This document shows, piece after piece, positions 1-5,550 of a DNA stretch of 8,463 nucleotides (position 1 is the first letter of the stretch; the number at the start of each line of letters is the position of its first letter). The notes under the pieces are model-generated. The model ran no database searches. It saw only the letters and a list, made by a program, of their open reading frames with translations, and was not told the origin of the DNA. Both the position numbers and the translations under genes were made by a program. The DNA lies in NCBI GenBank assembly GCA_934675225.1, contig CAKUQA010000033.1, forward strand, positions 1 to 8,463, given 5' to 3'. The stretch comes from an uncultured Candidatus Melainabacteria bacterium. Lineage in GTDB: Bacteria > Cyanobacteriota > Vampirovibrionia > Gastranaerophilales > Gastranaerophilaceae.

Positions 1-1
1 G

Positions 2-562
2 CACATATCCCTATATGGTTTAAAAATAGATAATGATTGTTATTTTTATAACAATCCTCCCAAAAACCTTCCTAATGAGGACACACAAGCTGACATGTAC
101 TTAAAAGCCATTACAACTACAACTAAACAAGGTTTTGAACATTATGAAATAAGTAATTTTTCTAAAAAAGGTTTTTATTCTGAGCATAACCTTAATTATT
201 GGAATAACAATACTTATTACGGTTTTGGCGCAGCTGCTCACGGATATGAAAATAATACAAGATATTATAACCCAACAGATTTGGAAGAATACATAAATAA
301 TCCAACAACACATAAAGCAAGCCATAAACTATCTCTACAAGAGCAATTAGAGGAAGAAATTTTTCTCGGATTTCGTAAAATGGAGGGAATTAATATCCAA
401 AAAATTAATCAAAAATTTAACATAGATTTCCTGAAAAAGTACGCCACAACACTTAATAAGTACATTTCTTATAAGTATCTAAAAGAAACTAATACAGGGT
501 TTATGCTAACAGACAATGGAATTTTGATAAGTAATACCATATTAGCCGAATTTTTAGAATAA
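2..562 (+). CDS. hemW: HemW-type heme chaperone (radical SAM, coproporphyrinogen III oxidase-like), 3' part only
   Basis: This is the C-terminal 186 residues of a gene that begins before the window; the frame is open from base 2 to a TAA at 560-562. The visible protein starts with HISLYGLKIDND and continues through LPNEDTQADMY, then YEISNF, HNLNYW and the YGFGAAAHGY stretch. These are hallmark blocks of HemW and related HemN-like proteins, lying after the radical SAM core. The final 70 or so residues (EEEIFLGFRKMEGINIQ to ILAEFLE) match the small HemW C-terminal winged-helix domain. Family knowledge: HemW binds heme and a [4Fe-4S] cluster and delivers heme to membrane respiratory proteins; it is not the oxygen-independent oxidase HemN itself. 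The cluster cysteines would lie upstream and cannot be seen. The apparent ATG at 95 is internal, because homologous sequence runs in frame before it. The next gene is on the same strand 115 bp away with its own promoter. Confidence 0.9.
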   Translation, partial: HISLYGLKIDNDCYFYNNPPKNLPNEDTQADMYLKAITTTTKQGFEHYEISNFSKKGFYSEHNLNYWNNNTYYGFGAAAHGYENNTRYYNPTDLEEYINNPTTHKASHKLSLQEQLEEEIFLGFRKMEGINIQKINQKFNIDFLKKYATTLNKYISYKYLKETNTGFMLTDNGILISNTILAEFLE

Positions 563-611
563 TATTTGTAAAGAATTTTAAAAAATAGTAATAATTCCTA
601 CTTTACAAATA
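563..611. repeat. Inverted repeat between hemW and the rubrerythrin gene
   Basis: An 11-bp perfect inverted repeat, TATTTGTAAAG at 563-573 and CTTTACAAATA at 601-611, lies immediately after the hemW stop. Inside it a second short pair (GAATT at 573-577 and AATTC at 593-597) could extend the stem with a small bulge. The right arm contains the TTTACA taken as the rubrerythrin -35 box. No T-run follows the right arm, so it does not look like a normal intrinsic terminator. It could be an operator, an mRNA 3'-end hairpin of hemW, or chance in AT-rich DNA. Confidence 0.45.
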
Positions 612-630
612 AGATTTTGTATTGTATCAT
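602..630 (+). promoter_or_regulatory. Putative sigma70-type promoter of the rubrerythrin gene
   Basis: TTTACA (602-607) and TATCAT (625-630) are each one base off the consensus -35 and -10 boxes and are separated by 17 bp. This predicts a start near 637 and a leader of about 40 nt before the ATG at 678. A perfect 8-bp palindrome, AACATGTT (633-640), sits over the predicted start site and could be a repressor site. A strong ribosome-binding site (AAAGGTGG, 664-671) follows. No experimental support is visible. Confidence 0.55.
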
Positions 631-677
631 TAAACATGTTAAAAGAGACTAATTTTTTATAAGAAAGGTGGTAGAAA

Positions 678-1220
678 ATGGCTAAATTTGTATGTACAGT
701 ATGCGGATGGTCAACAGAAAGTGATAAAGCTCCTGAAAGATGTCCTTTATGTGGAGCAACAACATTCAAAGAAATTAATTCAGCAGAAGGCAAAGTTTAT
801 GCTTGCGAACACAAAGTTGGCGATGGCAAAGTTGAAGATAAAGAGGTTATGGAAGGTTTAAGAGCACATTTTTCAGGCGAATGTACTGAAGTTGGTATGT
901 ACCTTGCTATGGCGAGAGTTGCAGAAAGAGAAGGTTATCCTGAAGTTGCAGAAGCTTATAAAAGATATGCGTTTGAAGAAGCTGAACACGCTGCAAAATT
1001 TGCCGAATTATTAGGGGAAGTTGTTACAGATTCAACAAAGAAAAACCTTGAAATGCGTGCAGAAGCAGAACAAGGCGCTTGCGAAGGCAAACTTGCAATC
1101 GCAAGACGTGCAAAAGAGTTGGGCTATGATGCCATCCACGACACAGTTCACGAAATGGCTAAAGACGAAGCTCGTCACGGCAAAGGTTTTGACGGTTTAT
1201 TAAAAAGATATTTTTCATAA
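678..1220 (+). CDS. rbr: Reverse rubrerythrin (N-terminal rubredoxin domain plus diiron ferritin-like domain)
   Basis: This is a complete 180-residue protein. The N-terminus is a short rubredoxin-like iron site with four cysteines (C6, C9, C22, C25) in the CTVCGW...CPLCGA pattern. From about residue 55 on there is a four-helix diiron domain: a GEC motif (E68), EEAEH (E101, H104), a glutamate-containing helix around E131-E136, and DEARH (E164, H167). In classical rubrerythrin the rubredoxin domain is C-terminal; here it comes first, as in the reverse rubrerythrins of clostridia. Family knowledge: these cytoplasmic enzymes reduce hydrogen peroxide (and can support oxygen reduction) with electrons from NADH-linked rubredoxin or ferredoxin partners, protecting anaerobes from oxygen. 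The start is supported by AAAGGTGG six bases before the ATG. The gene appears monocistronic, with its own promoter and an intrinsic terminator. It looks less AT-rich than its flanks, which would fit high expression. Confidence 0.93.
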   Translation: MAKFVCTVCGWSTESDKAPERCPLCGATTFKEINSAEGKVYACEHKVGDGKVEDKEVMEGLRAHFSGECTEVGMYLAMARVAEREGYPEVAEAYKRYAFEEAEHAAKFAELLGEVVTDSTKKNLEMRAEAEQGACEGKLAIARRAKELGYDAIHDTVHEMAKDEARHGKGFDGLLKRYFS

Positions 1221-1242
1221 ATTTTTGTCATAATGAACAACC

Positions 1243-1280
1243 AAAAGACCTCTTAAATCTAAAGAGGTCTTTTTTATTTT
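1243..1280 (+). terminator. Intrinsic terminator after the rubrerythrin gene
   Basis: A perfect 12-bp stem (AAAAGACCTCTT at 1243-1254, AAGAGGTCTTTT at 1262-1273) with a 7-nt loop is followed by TTATTTT. It starts 22 bp after the rubrerythrin stop. Read on the minus strand the same stem ends in a short T-run, so it may also stop transcription of the convergent gene ending at 1297. Confidence 0.9.
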
Positions 1281-1296
1281 CAAATTAATTCTATAA

Positions 1297-1686
1297 TCAT
1301 CTTCTATTCAACTGAATATTATTTTCATAAATGTATTGATTTCGTTTAAGCCTATACAAATCATTCTTCTCTGTTTCAGATTTCCTCAATTCAGCGTAAC
1401 AAGCCGGTCTTGAACTATCGTCAAGAGAATTACAGCTCTTTAAATATTTTTCAAAACTAACCCTACGTTCTGCCCAATAATTAGTTTTTGTACGCTCTGT
1501 TTTCACATAATTAAATATATTAAAAATGTCATCCTTATTTTTGTAAACAGCATTTTCATATCCTGTTTCACAAAAATCTGTCCACTTAGGCGGCAAATCT
1601 GCCTGCGGATTAATTAACTTCAATTCTTCCGAAAATACCGGAATTGCCATAAAACTTAGTATTAATACAATTAATGCGTTTTTCAT
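1297..1686 (-). CDS. Small secreted protein of unknown function
   Basis: This is a complete 129-residue protein that I do not recognise. It has a typical Sec signal peptide: MKN, then a hydrophobic core (ALIVLILSFMAIPV) and a likely signal peptidase I site after V-F-S at residue 19. The mature part of about 110 residues is polar and charged with three cysteines (C39, C85, C96). The C-terminal half has a 'YW..RR..F' run followed by C85-x10-C96-Y and a Lys/Arg/Glu-rich helix-like tail, so C85-C96 could form a disulfide outside the cytoplasm. This cysteine spacing is loosely like LprI-type small secreted proteins, but not closely enough to name it. The ATG lies 8 bp after the acyl-CoA synthetase stop, with an AAGAGG ribosome-binding site overlapping that stop, so the two are probably co-transcribed. 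It ends convergently with the rubrerythrin gene. Confidence 0.75.
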   Translation of the reverse strand: MKNALIVLILSFMAIPVFSEELKLINPQADLPPKWTDFCETGYENAVYKNKDDIFNIFNYVKTERTKTNYWAERRVSFEKYLKSCNSLDDSSRPACYAELRKSETEKNDLYRLKRNQYIYENNIQLNRR

Positions 1687-1694
1687 AATGCCTC

Positions 1695-3365
1695 TTAAAT
1701 ATTTACAAACTGTTTAACCTCTTTACGTTTAACCTTTCTTGTTGTAGTTCTCGGTAAAGGTTCTATTCTTACGATTATATTAACAGGTCTTTTGTATGCC
1801 GTCAAACGTAACGACAATTTTTTTATTTCGTCTTTAATAAGTTTCTCGACCGTATCAGTTTCGTATTTATTAATTACATCTTCTGTTGGAACTGCAACAA
1901 CCGTAATTTCTTCTGTTCCATCTTTCGCTCCAAAATTTCTGGAAGTACCAAATACACAAACTTCTGAAATATATGGACTTTGTTCTAAAACAGCTTCAAC
2001 TTCTTCCGGAAAAACCTTTTTTCCACCGGAAAGAACTATCATATTTTTAATTCTTCCGGTAATATAAATATGTCCATTTCTTATTTCTGCAATATCTCCT
2101 GTATGTAGCCATCCATCAGTTTCCAAAACTTCTGATGTCATTTCAGGTTGATTATGATAACCTCTCATAACAGAAGGTCCTCGTAAAATGAGTTCTCCGG
2201 TTTCTTCATCAGTTTTAGCTTCCAAACTTTTCAAAGGAGACCCAACAGAGGATAAATCCCCTCGCCTGTCAACATTAACAGACACTACAGGACTGGCTTC
2301 AGATAATCCATAACCCTGATAAACTTTTATACCAATTCTCTCAAAAAATTCTCCAACCGACAAGTCTAAAGGAGCACCTCCTGATATACACCCGGAAAAA
2401 TACCCCCCAAACTTATTATGAATTTTTCTAAACATAAATTTTTTTACTCTATATGAAGGAATATATTTTGCAATTTTAAACATTAATCTAAATGCAGCTT
2501 TTACATGAATTGGAGAATTTTTTAATTCTGCTTCAATTGCTGTTTTTAGAAGCTTTAAAAAAGCAGGTACTACAATCATAAATTCAATTTGTTTTTCTCT
2601 CATAATGCTCAAAATATCTTTTGGTTTTAAGCTCGGGGTATAGTAAACTGAAAAACCAAAATTTAAGAAAGTTGAAAAACCTACTGTCATTTCGAAAAGA
2701 TGGTTCATAGGCAAAATAGACAAAACATTTACATTTTCATACGGAAGAATTTTATCTAACGCATATTTCAAATCATCTAACTGAGCAAGCATATTTTGAA
2801 ATGTAATTTCCACACCCTTTGGCGCACCTGTTGTTCCTGATGTATAAATAATAAAAGCAACTGCTTTTGAACTTCTTAATTTCCATTTATAATCATAATT
2901 ATCAGGCAACTGATAAATACTCTTTTCCGGAATATCATAAGTTGGTTCATCCATCAAAATTACTGCTTTTATTGAAGGAATTTCTTCTTGCAGGAATTTT
3001 GCCATTTTATAATGAGCAACAGAAACCATAATAACAGTTGGTTCGCAATCCGAAAGAATAGATTTCAATTCGTATTTTGTAAGCTTTACATCTAATGGAA
3101 CAGTGACCATCCCTGAAATAACTGACGCAAAAACACAAGCTCCATATTCAGGCTTTGATTCTGAAATTATCGCAAGCCTGTCCCCCTTCCTAACACCTAA
3201 TTCACTAATCAAATAATGCGCAATTTTACGGGATAAAAGTCCAATTCCACTATAAGTAAATTCTTTCCAACCATATTTAGTTTTCATCCCCAATGCAACT
3301 TTATCAGAATATTTTTCAGTTCTTTCATGCAAAAGCATAAGAACGTTCTTTTCTCTTAACCCCAT
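1695..3365 (-). CDS. Long-chain fatty-acid CoA ligase / acyl-ACP synthetase (AMP-binding enzyme)
   Basis: The protein is about 556 residues and carries every core motif of the ANL adenylating superfamily (numbering from the alternative GTG start at 3371): the phosphate-binding loop YTSGTTGAPKG (176-186), SGGAPL (330-335), YGLSEASP (354-361), HTGD (423-426), the hinge region GRIKNMIVLSGG (439-450) followed by PEEVE, and the C-terminal catalytic lysine in TTTRKVKRKE (about K546). It should activate a fatty acid with ATP to acyl-AMP and transfer it to CoA or acyl carrier protein. The block layout is that of long-chain acyl-CoA synthetases, but the exact acyl substrate cannot be read from sequence. 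No membrane helix is evident. I prefer the ATG at 3365 because the AAAGG ribosome-binding site (3376-3380) is 10 nt away, whereas the GTG at 3371 is only 4 nt from it. It is divergent from miaB and heads a two-gene unit with the secreted protein downstream. Confidence 0.9.
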   Translation of the reverse strand: MGLREKNVLMLLHERTEKYSDKVALGMKTKYGWKEFTYSGIGLLSRKIAHYLISELGVRKGDRLAIISESKPEYGACVFASVISGMVTVPLDVKLTKYELKSILSDCEPTVIMVSVAHYKMAKFLQEEIPSIKAVILMDEPTYDIPEKSIYQLPDNYDYKWKLRSSKAVAFIIYTSGTTGAPKGVEITFQNMLAQLDDLKYALDKILPYENVNVLSILPMNHLFEMTVGFSTFLNFGFSVYYTPSLKPKDILSIMREKQIEFMIVVPAFLKLLKTAIEAELKNSPIHVKAAFRLMFKIAKYIPSYRVKKFMFRKIHNKFGGYFSGCISGGAPLDLSVGEFFERIGIKVYQGYGLSEASPVVSVNVDRRGDLSSVGSPLKSLEAKTDEETGELILRGPSVMRGYHNQPEMTSEVLETDGWLHTGDIAEIRNGHIYITGRIKNMIVLSGGKKVFPEEVEAVLEQSPYISEVCVFGTSRNFGAKDGTEEITVVAVPTEDVINKYETDTVEKLIKDEIKKLSLRLTAYKRPVNIIVRIEPLPRTTTRKVKRKEVKQFVNI

Positions 3366-3394
3366 ATACACACTACCTTTCAGACCATCTTCAT

Positions 3395-3423
3395 ATTATA
3401 AAGAATATTATTATTTAGAACAA
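3395..3423 (-). promoter_or_regulatory. Putative promoter of the acyl-CoA synthetase gene
   Basis: On the minus strand a perfect -10 box TATAAT (3400-3395) is preceded 17 bp upstream by TTGTTC (3423-3418), a weak -35. The predicted start near 3388 gives a leader of about 23 nt before the ATG at 3365, leaving room for the AAAGG ribosome-binding site. An overlapping alternative is TTGACT (3430-3425) with TATTCT (3407-3402), also spaced by 17 bp. The divergent miaB leader begins only a few tens of bases away. Confidence 0.5.
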
Positions 3424-3511
3424 AAGTCAAGCTTATTAAGTATTTTTGTGCTAGAGTATAAACAAACATTTACGAAATATTATAGCGTTTATTGTAGTAA
3501 AAACAATTCAC

Positions 3512-3518
3512 AAAAGGG
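3512..3518 (+). promoter_or_regulatory. Ribosome-binding site that sets the miaB start
   Basis: AAAAGGG ends 7 nt before the ATG at 3526. The frame is open upstream to a GTG at 3448, but the extra 26 codons (beginning MLEYKQTFTKYY) have no MiaB-like sequence and no comparable ribosome-binding site, whereas the protein from 3526 begins MKHVYIETMGCQMN exactly as the family does. Confidence 0.75.
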
Positions 3519-3525
3519 AATAAAA

Positions 3526-4851
3526 ATGAAACACGTATATATAGAAACAATGGGCTGTCAAATGAACAAATCAGACACCGAAAGAATGCTTGGTATGCTT
3601 TCTCACTTTGGGTATGAAGAAACAAAAAATCCGGAAAAAGCAGACTTACTTATGGTAAATACTTGTTCTATAAGACAATTAAGTGAAGATAAAGCTTTCA
3701 GTCAATTAGGTGTTTGGGGCAAATGGAAACAGGACAGAAATCCTGAATTAAAAATAGGAATGTGCGGTTGTGTTGCTCAACAAAAAGCAAGACAAGTTTT
3801 TTCTCGCGCTCCATACGTAGATTTTGTTTTAGGAACACATAAAATTTATTCACTTCCGGAAGTTATCAAAAGAGTAAACAATGGAGAAAGAGTTTGTGAA
3901 TGCGAAGAAACTAATCTTCCTTCTCAAAACCCTGAAAACTATGAAATTAATCGCGTAAAATCAACAAATGCTTGGATTAACATTACAGAAGGTTGTAATA
4001 ATTTCTGTACTTATTGCATCGTTCCTTACACAAGAGGCAGAGAACGCTCCAGATTACCGGAAACTATTATAAAGGAAGTAAAAGATGCTTTAAATGCAGG
4101 GTTCAAAGAAATAACACTGCTTGGACAAAATGTTGACAGTTATGGCAAAGATTTTAAAGATAAAAATTACAGATTAGCAGATTTATTAAAAGAATTAAAT
4201 TCTATCGAGGGGAAATTCAGAATTCGTTTCGTAACTTCATACCCGACAGATATCACTGATGAATTAATTGAAACAGCAAAAGAATTGGATAAAGTTTGCG
4301 AATACTTCCATATTCCGATGCAATCAGGCAACTCAACAGTACTTAAAGCGATGAATAGACGTTATGACAGAGAAACTTATGCTAAAATCGTAAAAAAAGT
4401 TCGGGATATGGTTCCTGACGTAACAATTACCAGCGATTTTATTGCAGGCTTCCCTGGAGAAACTGAAGAACAATTTGAAGATACACTATCTGCAATCGAC
4501 GAATTCGAACTTGATTATTGTAATGTCGCAGCATATTCTCCAAGAGAAAAAACTGTTGCCGCAAAATGGGTTGACAAGTTTATTCCGGAAGATGTAAAAA
4601 ATGAAAGATTTCAACGTCTTAATGACAAAGTAAAAGAAAATTGTCTAAAATCTAATTTAAAATATGTTGGCAGAGAAATGGAAGTGCTTGTAGAAAACTT
4701 TTACGAACACAAAGGACAAATGATTAACACAGGAAAAACACGCAACTTTAAAACAGTCCACATTCCTTGCGATGAAGATTTAACCGGACAATTTGTAAAT
4801 GTAAAAATCTCTGGTGCAAAAACTTGGTATCTCAAGGGAGAATTGATTTAA
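3526..4851 (+). CDS. miaB: tRNA-2-methylthio-N6-dimethylallyladenosine synthase MiaB
   Basis: This is a complete 441-residue radical SAM methylthiotransferase of normal family length. The N-terminal domain carries the auxiliary [4Fe-4S] cluster cysteines C11 (GCQMN), C47 (NTCSIR) and C82 (GCVAQ). The radical SAM core has the CxxxCxxC triad C157, C161, C164 in GCNNFCTYC, followed by IVPYTRGRERSR. Further MiaB blocks are LLGQNVDSYG, HIPMQSGN with MNRRY, and DFIAGFPGET. The last 60 or so residues form the TRAM RNA-binding domain. The YTRGRERSR and GCQMN signatures favour MiaB over the related RimO and MtaB. Family knowledge: it adds a methylthio group to i6A37 of tRNAs that read UNN codons, using two SAM molecules and a cluster-bound sulfur, and improves decoding. 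It is transcribed divergently from the acyl-CoA synthetase gene; a weak TATAAA at 3457-3462 is the only -10 candidate I see. It ends in a strong terminator and appears monocistronic. Confidence 0.96.
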   Translation: MKHVYIETMGCQMNKSDTERMLGMLSHFGYEETKNPEKADLLMVNTCSIRQLSEDKAFSQLGVWGKWKQDRNPELKIGMCGCVAQQKARQVFSRAPYVDFVLGTHKIYSLPEVIKRVNNGERVCECEETNLPSQNPENYEINRVKSTNAWINITEGCNNFCTYCIVPYTRGRERSRLPETIIKEVKDALNAGFKEITLLGQNVDSYGKDFKDKNYRLADLLKELNSIEGKFRIRFVTSYPTDITDELIETAKELDKVCEYFHIPMQSGNSTVLKAMNRRYDRETYAKIVKKVRDMVPDVTITSDFIAGFPGETEEQFEDTLSAIDEFELDYCNVAAYSPREKTVAAKWVDKFIPEDVKNERFQRLNDKVKENCLKSNLKYVGREMEVLVENFYEHKGQMINTGKTRNFKTVHIPCDEDLTGQFVNVKISGAKTWYLKGELI

Positions 4852-4868
4852 TTAACTAATATTTATAT

Positions 4869-4898
4869 AAAAAAGCCCACTTTACAGTGGGCTTTTTT
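4869..4898 (+). terminator. Bidirectional intrinsic terminator between miaB and the convergent small membrane-protein gene
   Basis: A GC-rich 7-bp stem (GCCCACT at 4875-4881, AGTGGGC at 4886-4892) with the tetraloop TTAC is flanked by A6 on the left and T6 on the right, giving a 13-bp symmetric structure. It therefore has a T-run on both strands. It lies 17 bp after the miaB stop and 33 bp beyond the stop of the minus-strand gene at 4932, so it can end both transcripts. Confidence 0.93.
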
Positions 4899-4931
4899 AA
4901 TTTATTTCTTTCTTTCAAATTATTTTTAAAT

Positions 4932-5384
4932 CTATGCTTCTGTTTTTGTATCTTCATTAGTGGAAGGTTTCGGAGCATCGTCTTTAGGCTTGGTTTCAGG
5001 TTTGGTGTCGCCACCTTCTGACTTTTTACCACGAATTTTATTCCACATACTTTCGGCATTTTCACCAATTGAATGAAAGAAGTTTTGAACTTTTTCAGTA
5101 AATTTCAATTCTTTACCTTCTTGTGCAACAACTTTATTTAATTTGGATTTACTTACCGCAACTCCTAAACCAATATAAGTAGCAGCAGCAAGTGCTACAA
5201 GAGTCCCAATAATTGCAGGAGCTTTACTTTTTTTCTTTTCTTCTGCACCTTCTTTAGCAAAAGAATCAGGGGGATTATCTGCAATAGGAGCTGAAAATTG
5301 ACCTGGGGAACTTAATAAATCCTGCACATTTTGATTTGGAGCAACATCTCCTTTAAAACTTACACCAGATACAGAACTTAGCAT
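4932..5384 (-). CDS. Small single-pass membrane protein with 'VSFKGD' N-terminus, function unknown
   Basis: This is a 150-residue protein that I cannot assign to a named family. It begins MLSSVSGVSFKGD; short 'xxFKG/xxFxG' N-termini are, from memory, a recurring feature of Gastranaerophilales proteins. Residues 14-48 are polar and Pro/Ser/Asn-rich. A KKKSK stretch (about 50-54) precedes one hydrophobic Ala/Gly-rich helix (about 56-78), so the N-terminus is probably cytoplasmic. Beyond it are an amphipathic region with NFFHSIGENAESMWNKI (about 101-117) and a disordered tail of Lys, Asp, Pro and Thr (KPETKPKDDAPKP and similar). The hydrophobic stretch is too far from the start to be a normal signal peptide. 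The ATG at 5384 is fixed by a perfect ribosome-binding site; a longer open frame to 5468 is rejected. It is divergent from the large acidic membrane-protein gene at 5551 and convergent with miaB. Confidence 0.75.
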   Translation of the reverse strand: MLSSVSGVSFKGDVAPNQNVQDLLSSPGQFSAPIADNPPDSFAKEGAEEKKKSKAPAIIGTLVALAAATYIGLGVAVSKSKLNKVVAQEGKELKFTEKVQNFFHSIGENAESMWNKIRGKKSEGGDTKPETKPKDDAPKPSTNEDTKTEA

Positions 5385-5389
5385 GAAAA

Positions 5390-5397
5390 CCTCCTTT
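5390..5397 (-). promoter_or_regulatory. Consensus ribosome-binding site deciding the start of the small membrane protein
   Basis: On the minus strand AAAGGAGG (5397-5390) lies 5 nt before the ATG at 5384. It matches the anti-Shine-Dalgarno sequence almost fully, so this start is preferred over the in-frame ATG 28 codons upstream at 5468. Confidence 0.85.
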
Positions 5398-5479
5398 ATA
5401 AACACTTTTGAATAACTATATAAAACGACTGATAAAAGTATTTTGTCTAAAACAGTTGTACTTTTCAATATTTGTTACA

Positions 5480-5497
5480 AAAATTTACATAAATTTT
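5480..5497. repeat. 18-bp palindrome in the divergent intergenic region
   Basis: AAAATTTA (5480-5487) and TAAATTTT (5490-5497) form a perfect inverted repeat with a two-base centre (CA). It lies in the 166-bp gap between the divergent genes starting at 5384 and 5551, and covers the TTTACA read as the -35 box of the plus-strand gene. Its size and symmetry suit a dimeric regulator, but simple A/T composition makes chance occurrence more likely than for a mixed sequence. Confidence 0.4.
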
Positions 5498-5512
5498 GGA
5501 ATATTTTTTTAT
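5484..5512 (+). promoter_or_regulatory. Putative promoter of the large acidic membrane-protein gene
   Basis: TTTACA (5484-5489) is followed after 17 bp by TTTTAT (5507-5512), a four-of-six -10 match. This predicts a start near 5519 and a leader of about 32 nt containing the ribosome-binding site AAAAGGAG (5533-5540). A nearer TATAGT (5527-5532) would start transcription inside the ribosome-binding site, so it is less likely to be the -10 box. Confidence 0.35.
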
Positions 5513-5550
5513 CCCGTGCCATCTTATATAGTAAAAGGAGAATAAAAAGC

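Noticed and set aside
563..611. hemW terminator at the inverted repeat
   Set aside because: There is no T-run after the right arm and the stem is AT-rich with a long loop. Kept only as an inverted repeat.
101..793. Minus-strand frames 101-325 and 578-793
   Set aside because: The first is antisense to hemW and the second spans the rubrerythrin promoter and start. Neither has coding signs or a ribosome-binding site.
1021..2067. Plus-strand frames at 1021-1203 and 1792-2067
   Set aside because: They are shadows of the rubrerythrin gene and the antisense of the acyl-CoA synthetase gene, both of which have clear homologous motifs.
3433..3462. miaB promoter TTATTA / TATAAA with 18-bp spacing
   Set aside because: The -35 match is only three of six and other A/T-rich candidates are equally good, so no site was called.
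3448..3525. Longer miaB start at the GTG at 3448
   Set aside because: The extra 26 residues have no family similarity and the ribosome-binding site fits the ATG at 3526.
4856..5068. Minus-strand 70-codon frame at 4856-5068
   Set aside because: It reads through the terminator hairpin and overlaps the better-supported 150-residue membrane protein in another frame.
5415..5420. -10 box TATAGT for the minus-strand small membrane-protein gene
   Set aside because: The position fits a 24-nt leader, but no acceptable -35 box lies 16-18 bp upstream.
5385..5468. Longer start at 5468 for the small membrane protein
   Set aside because: The consensus AAAGGAGG sits inside this extension just before the ATG at 5384, and the extension has no clear ribosome-binding site of its own.
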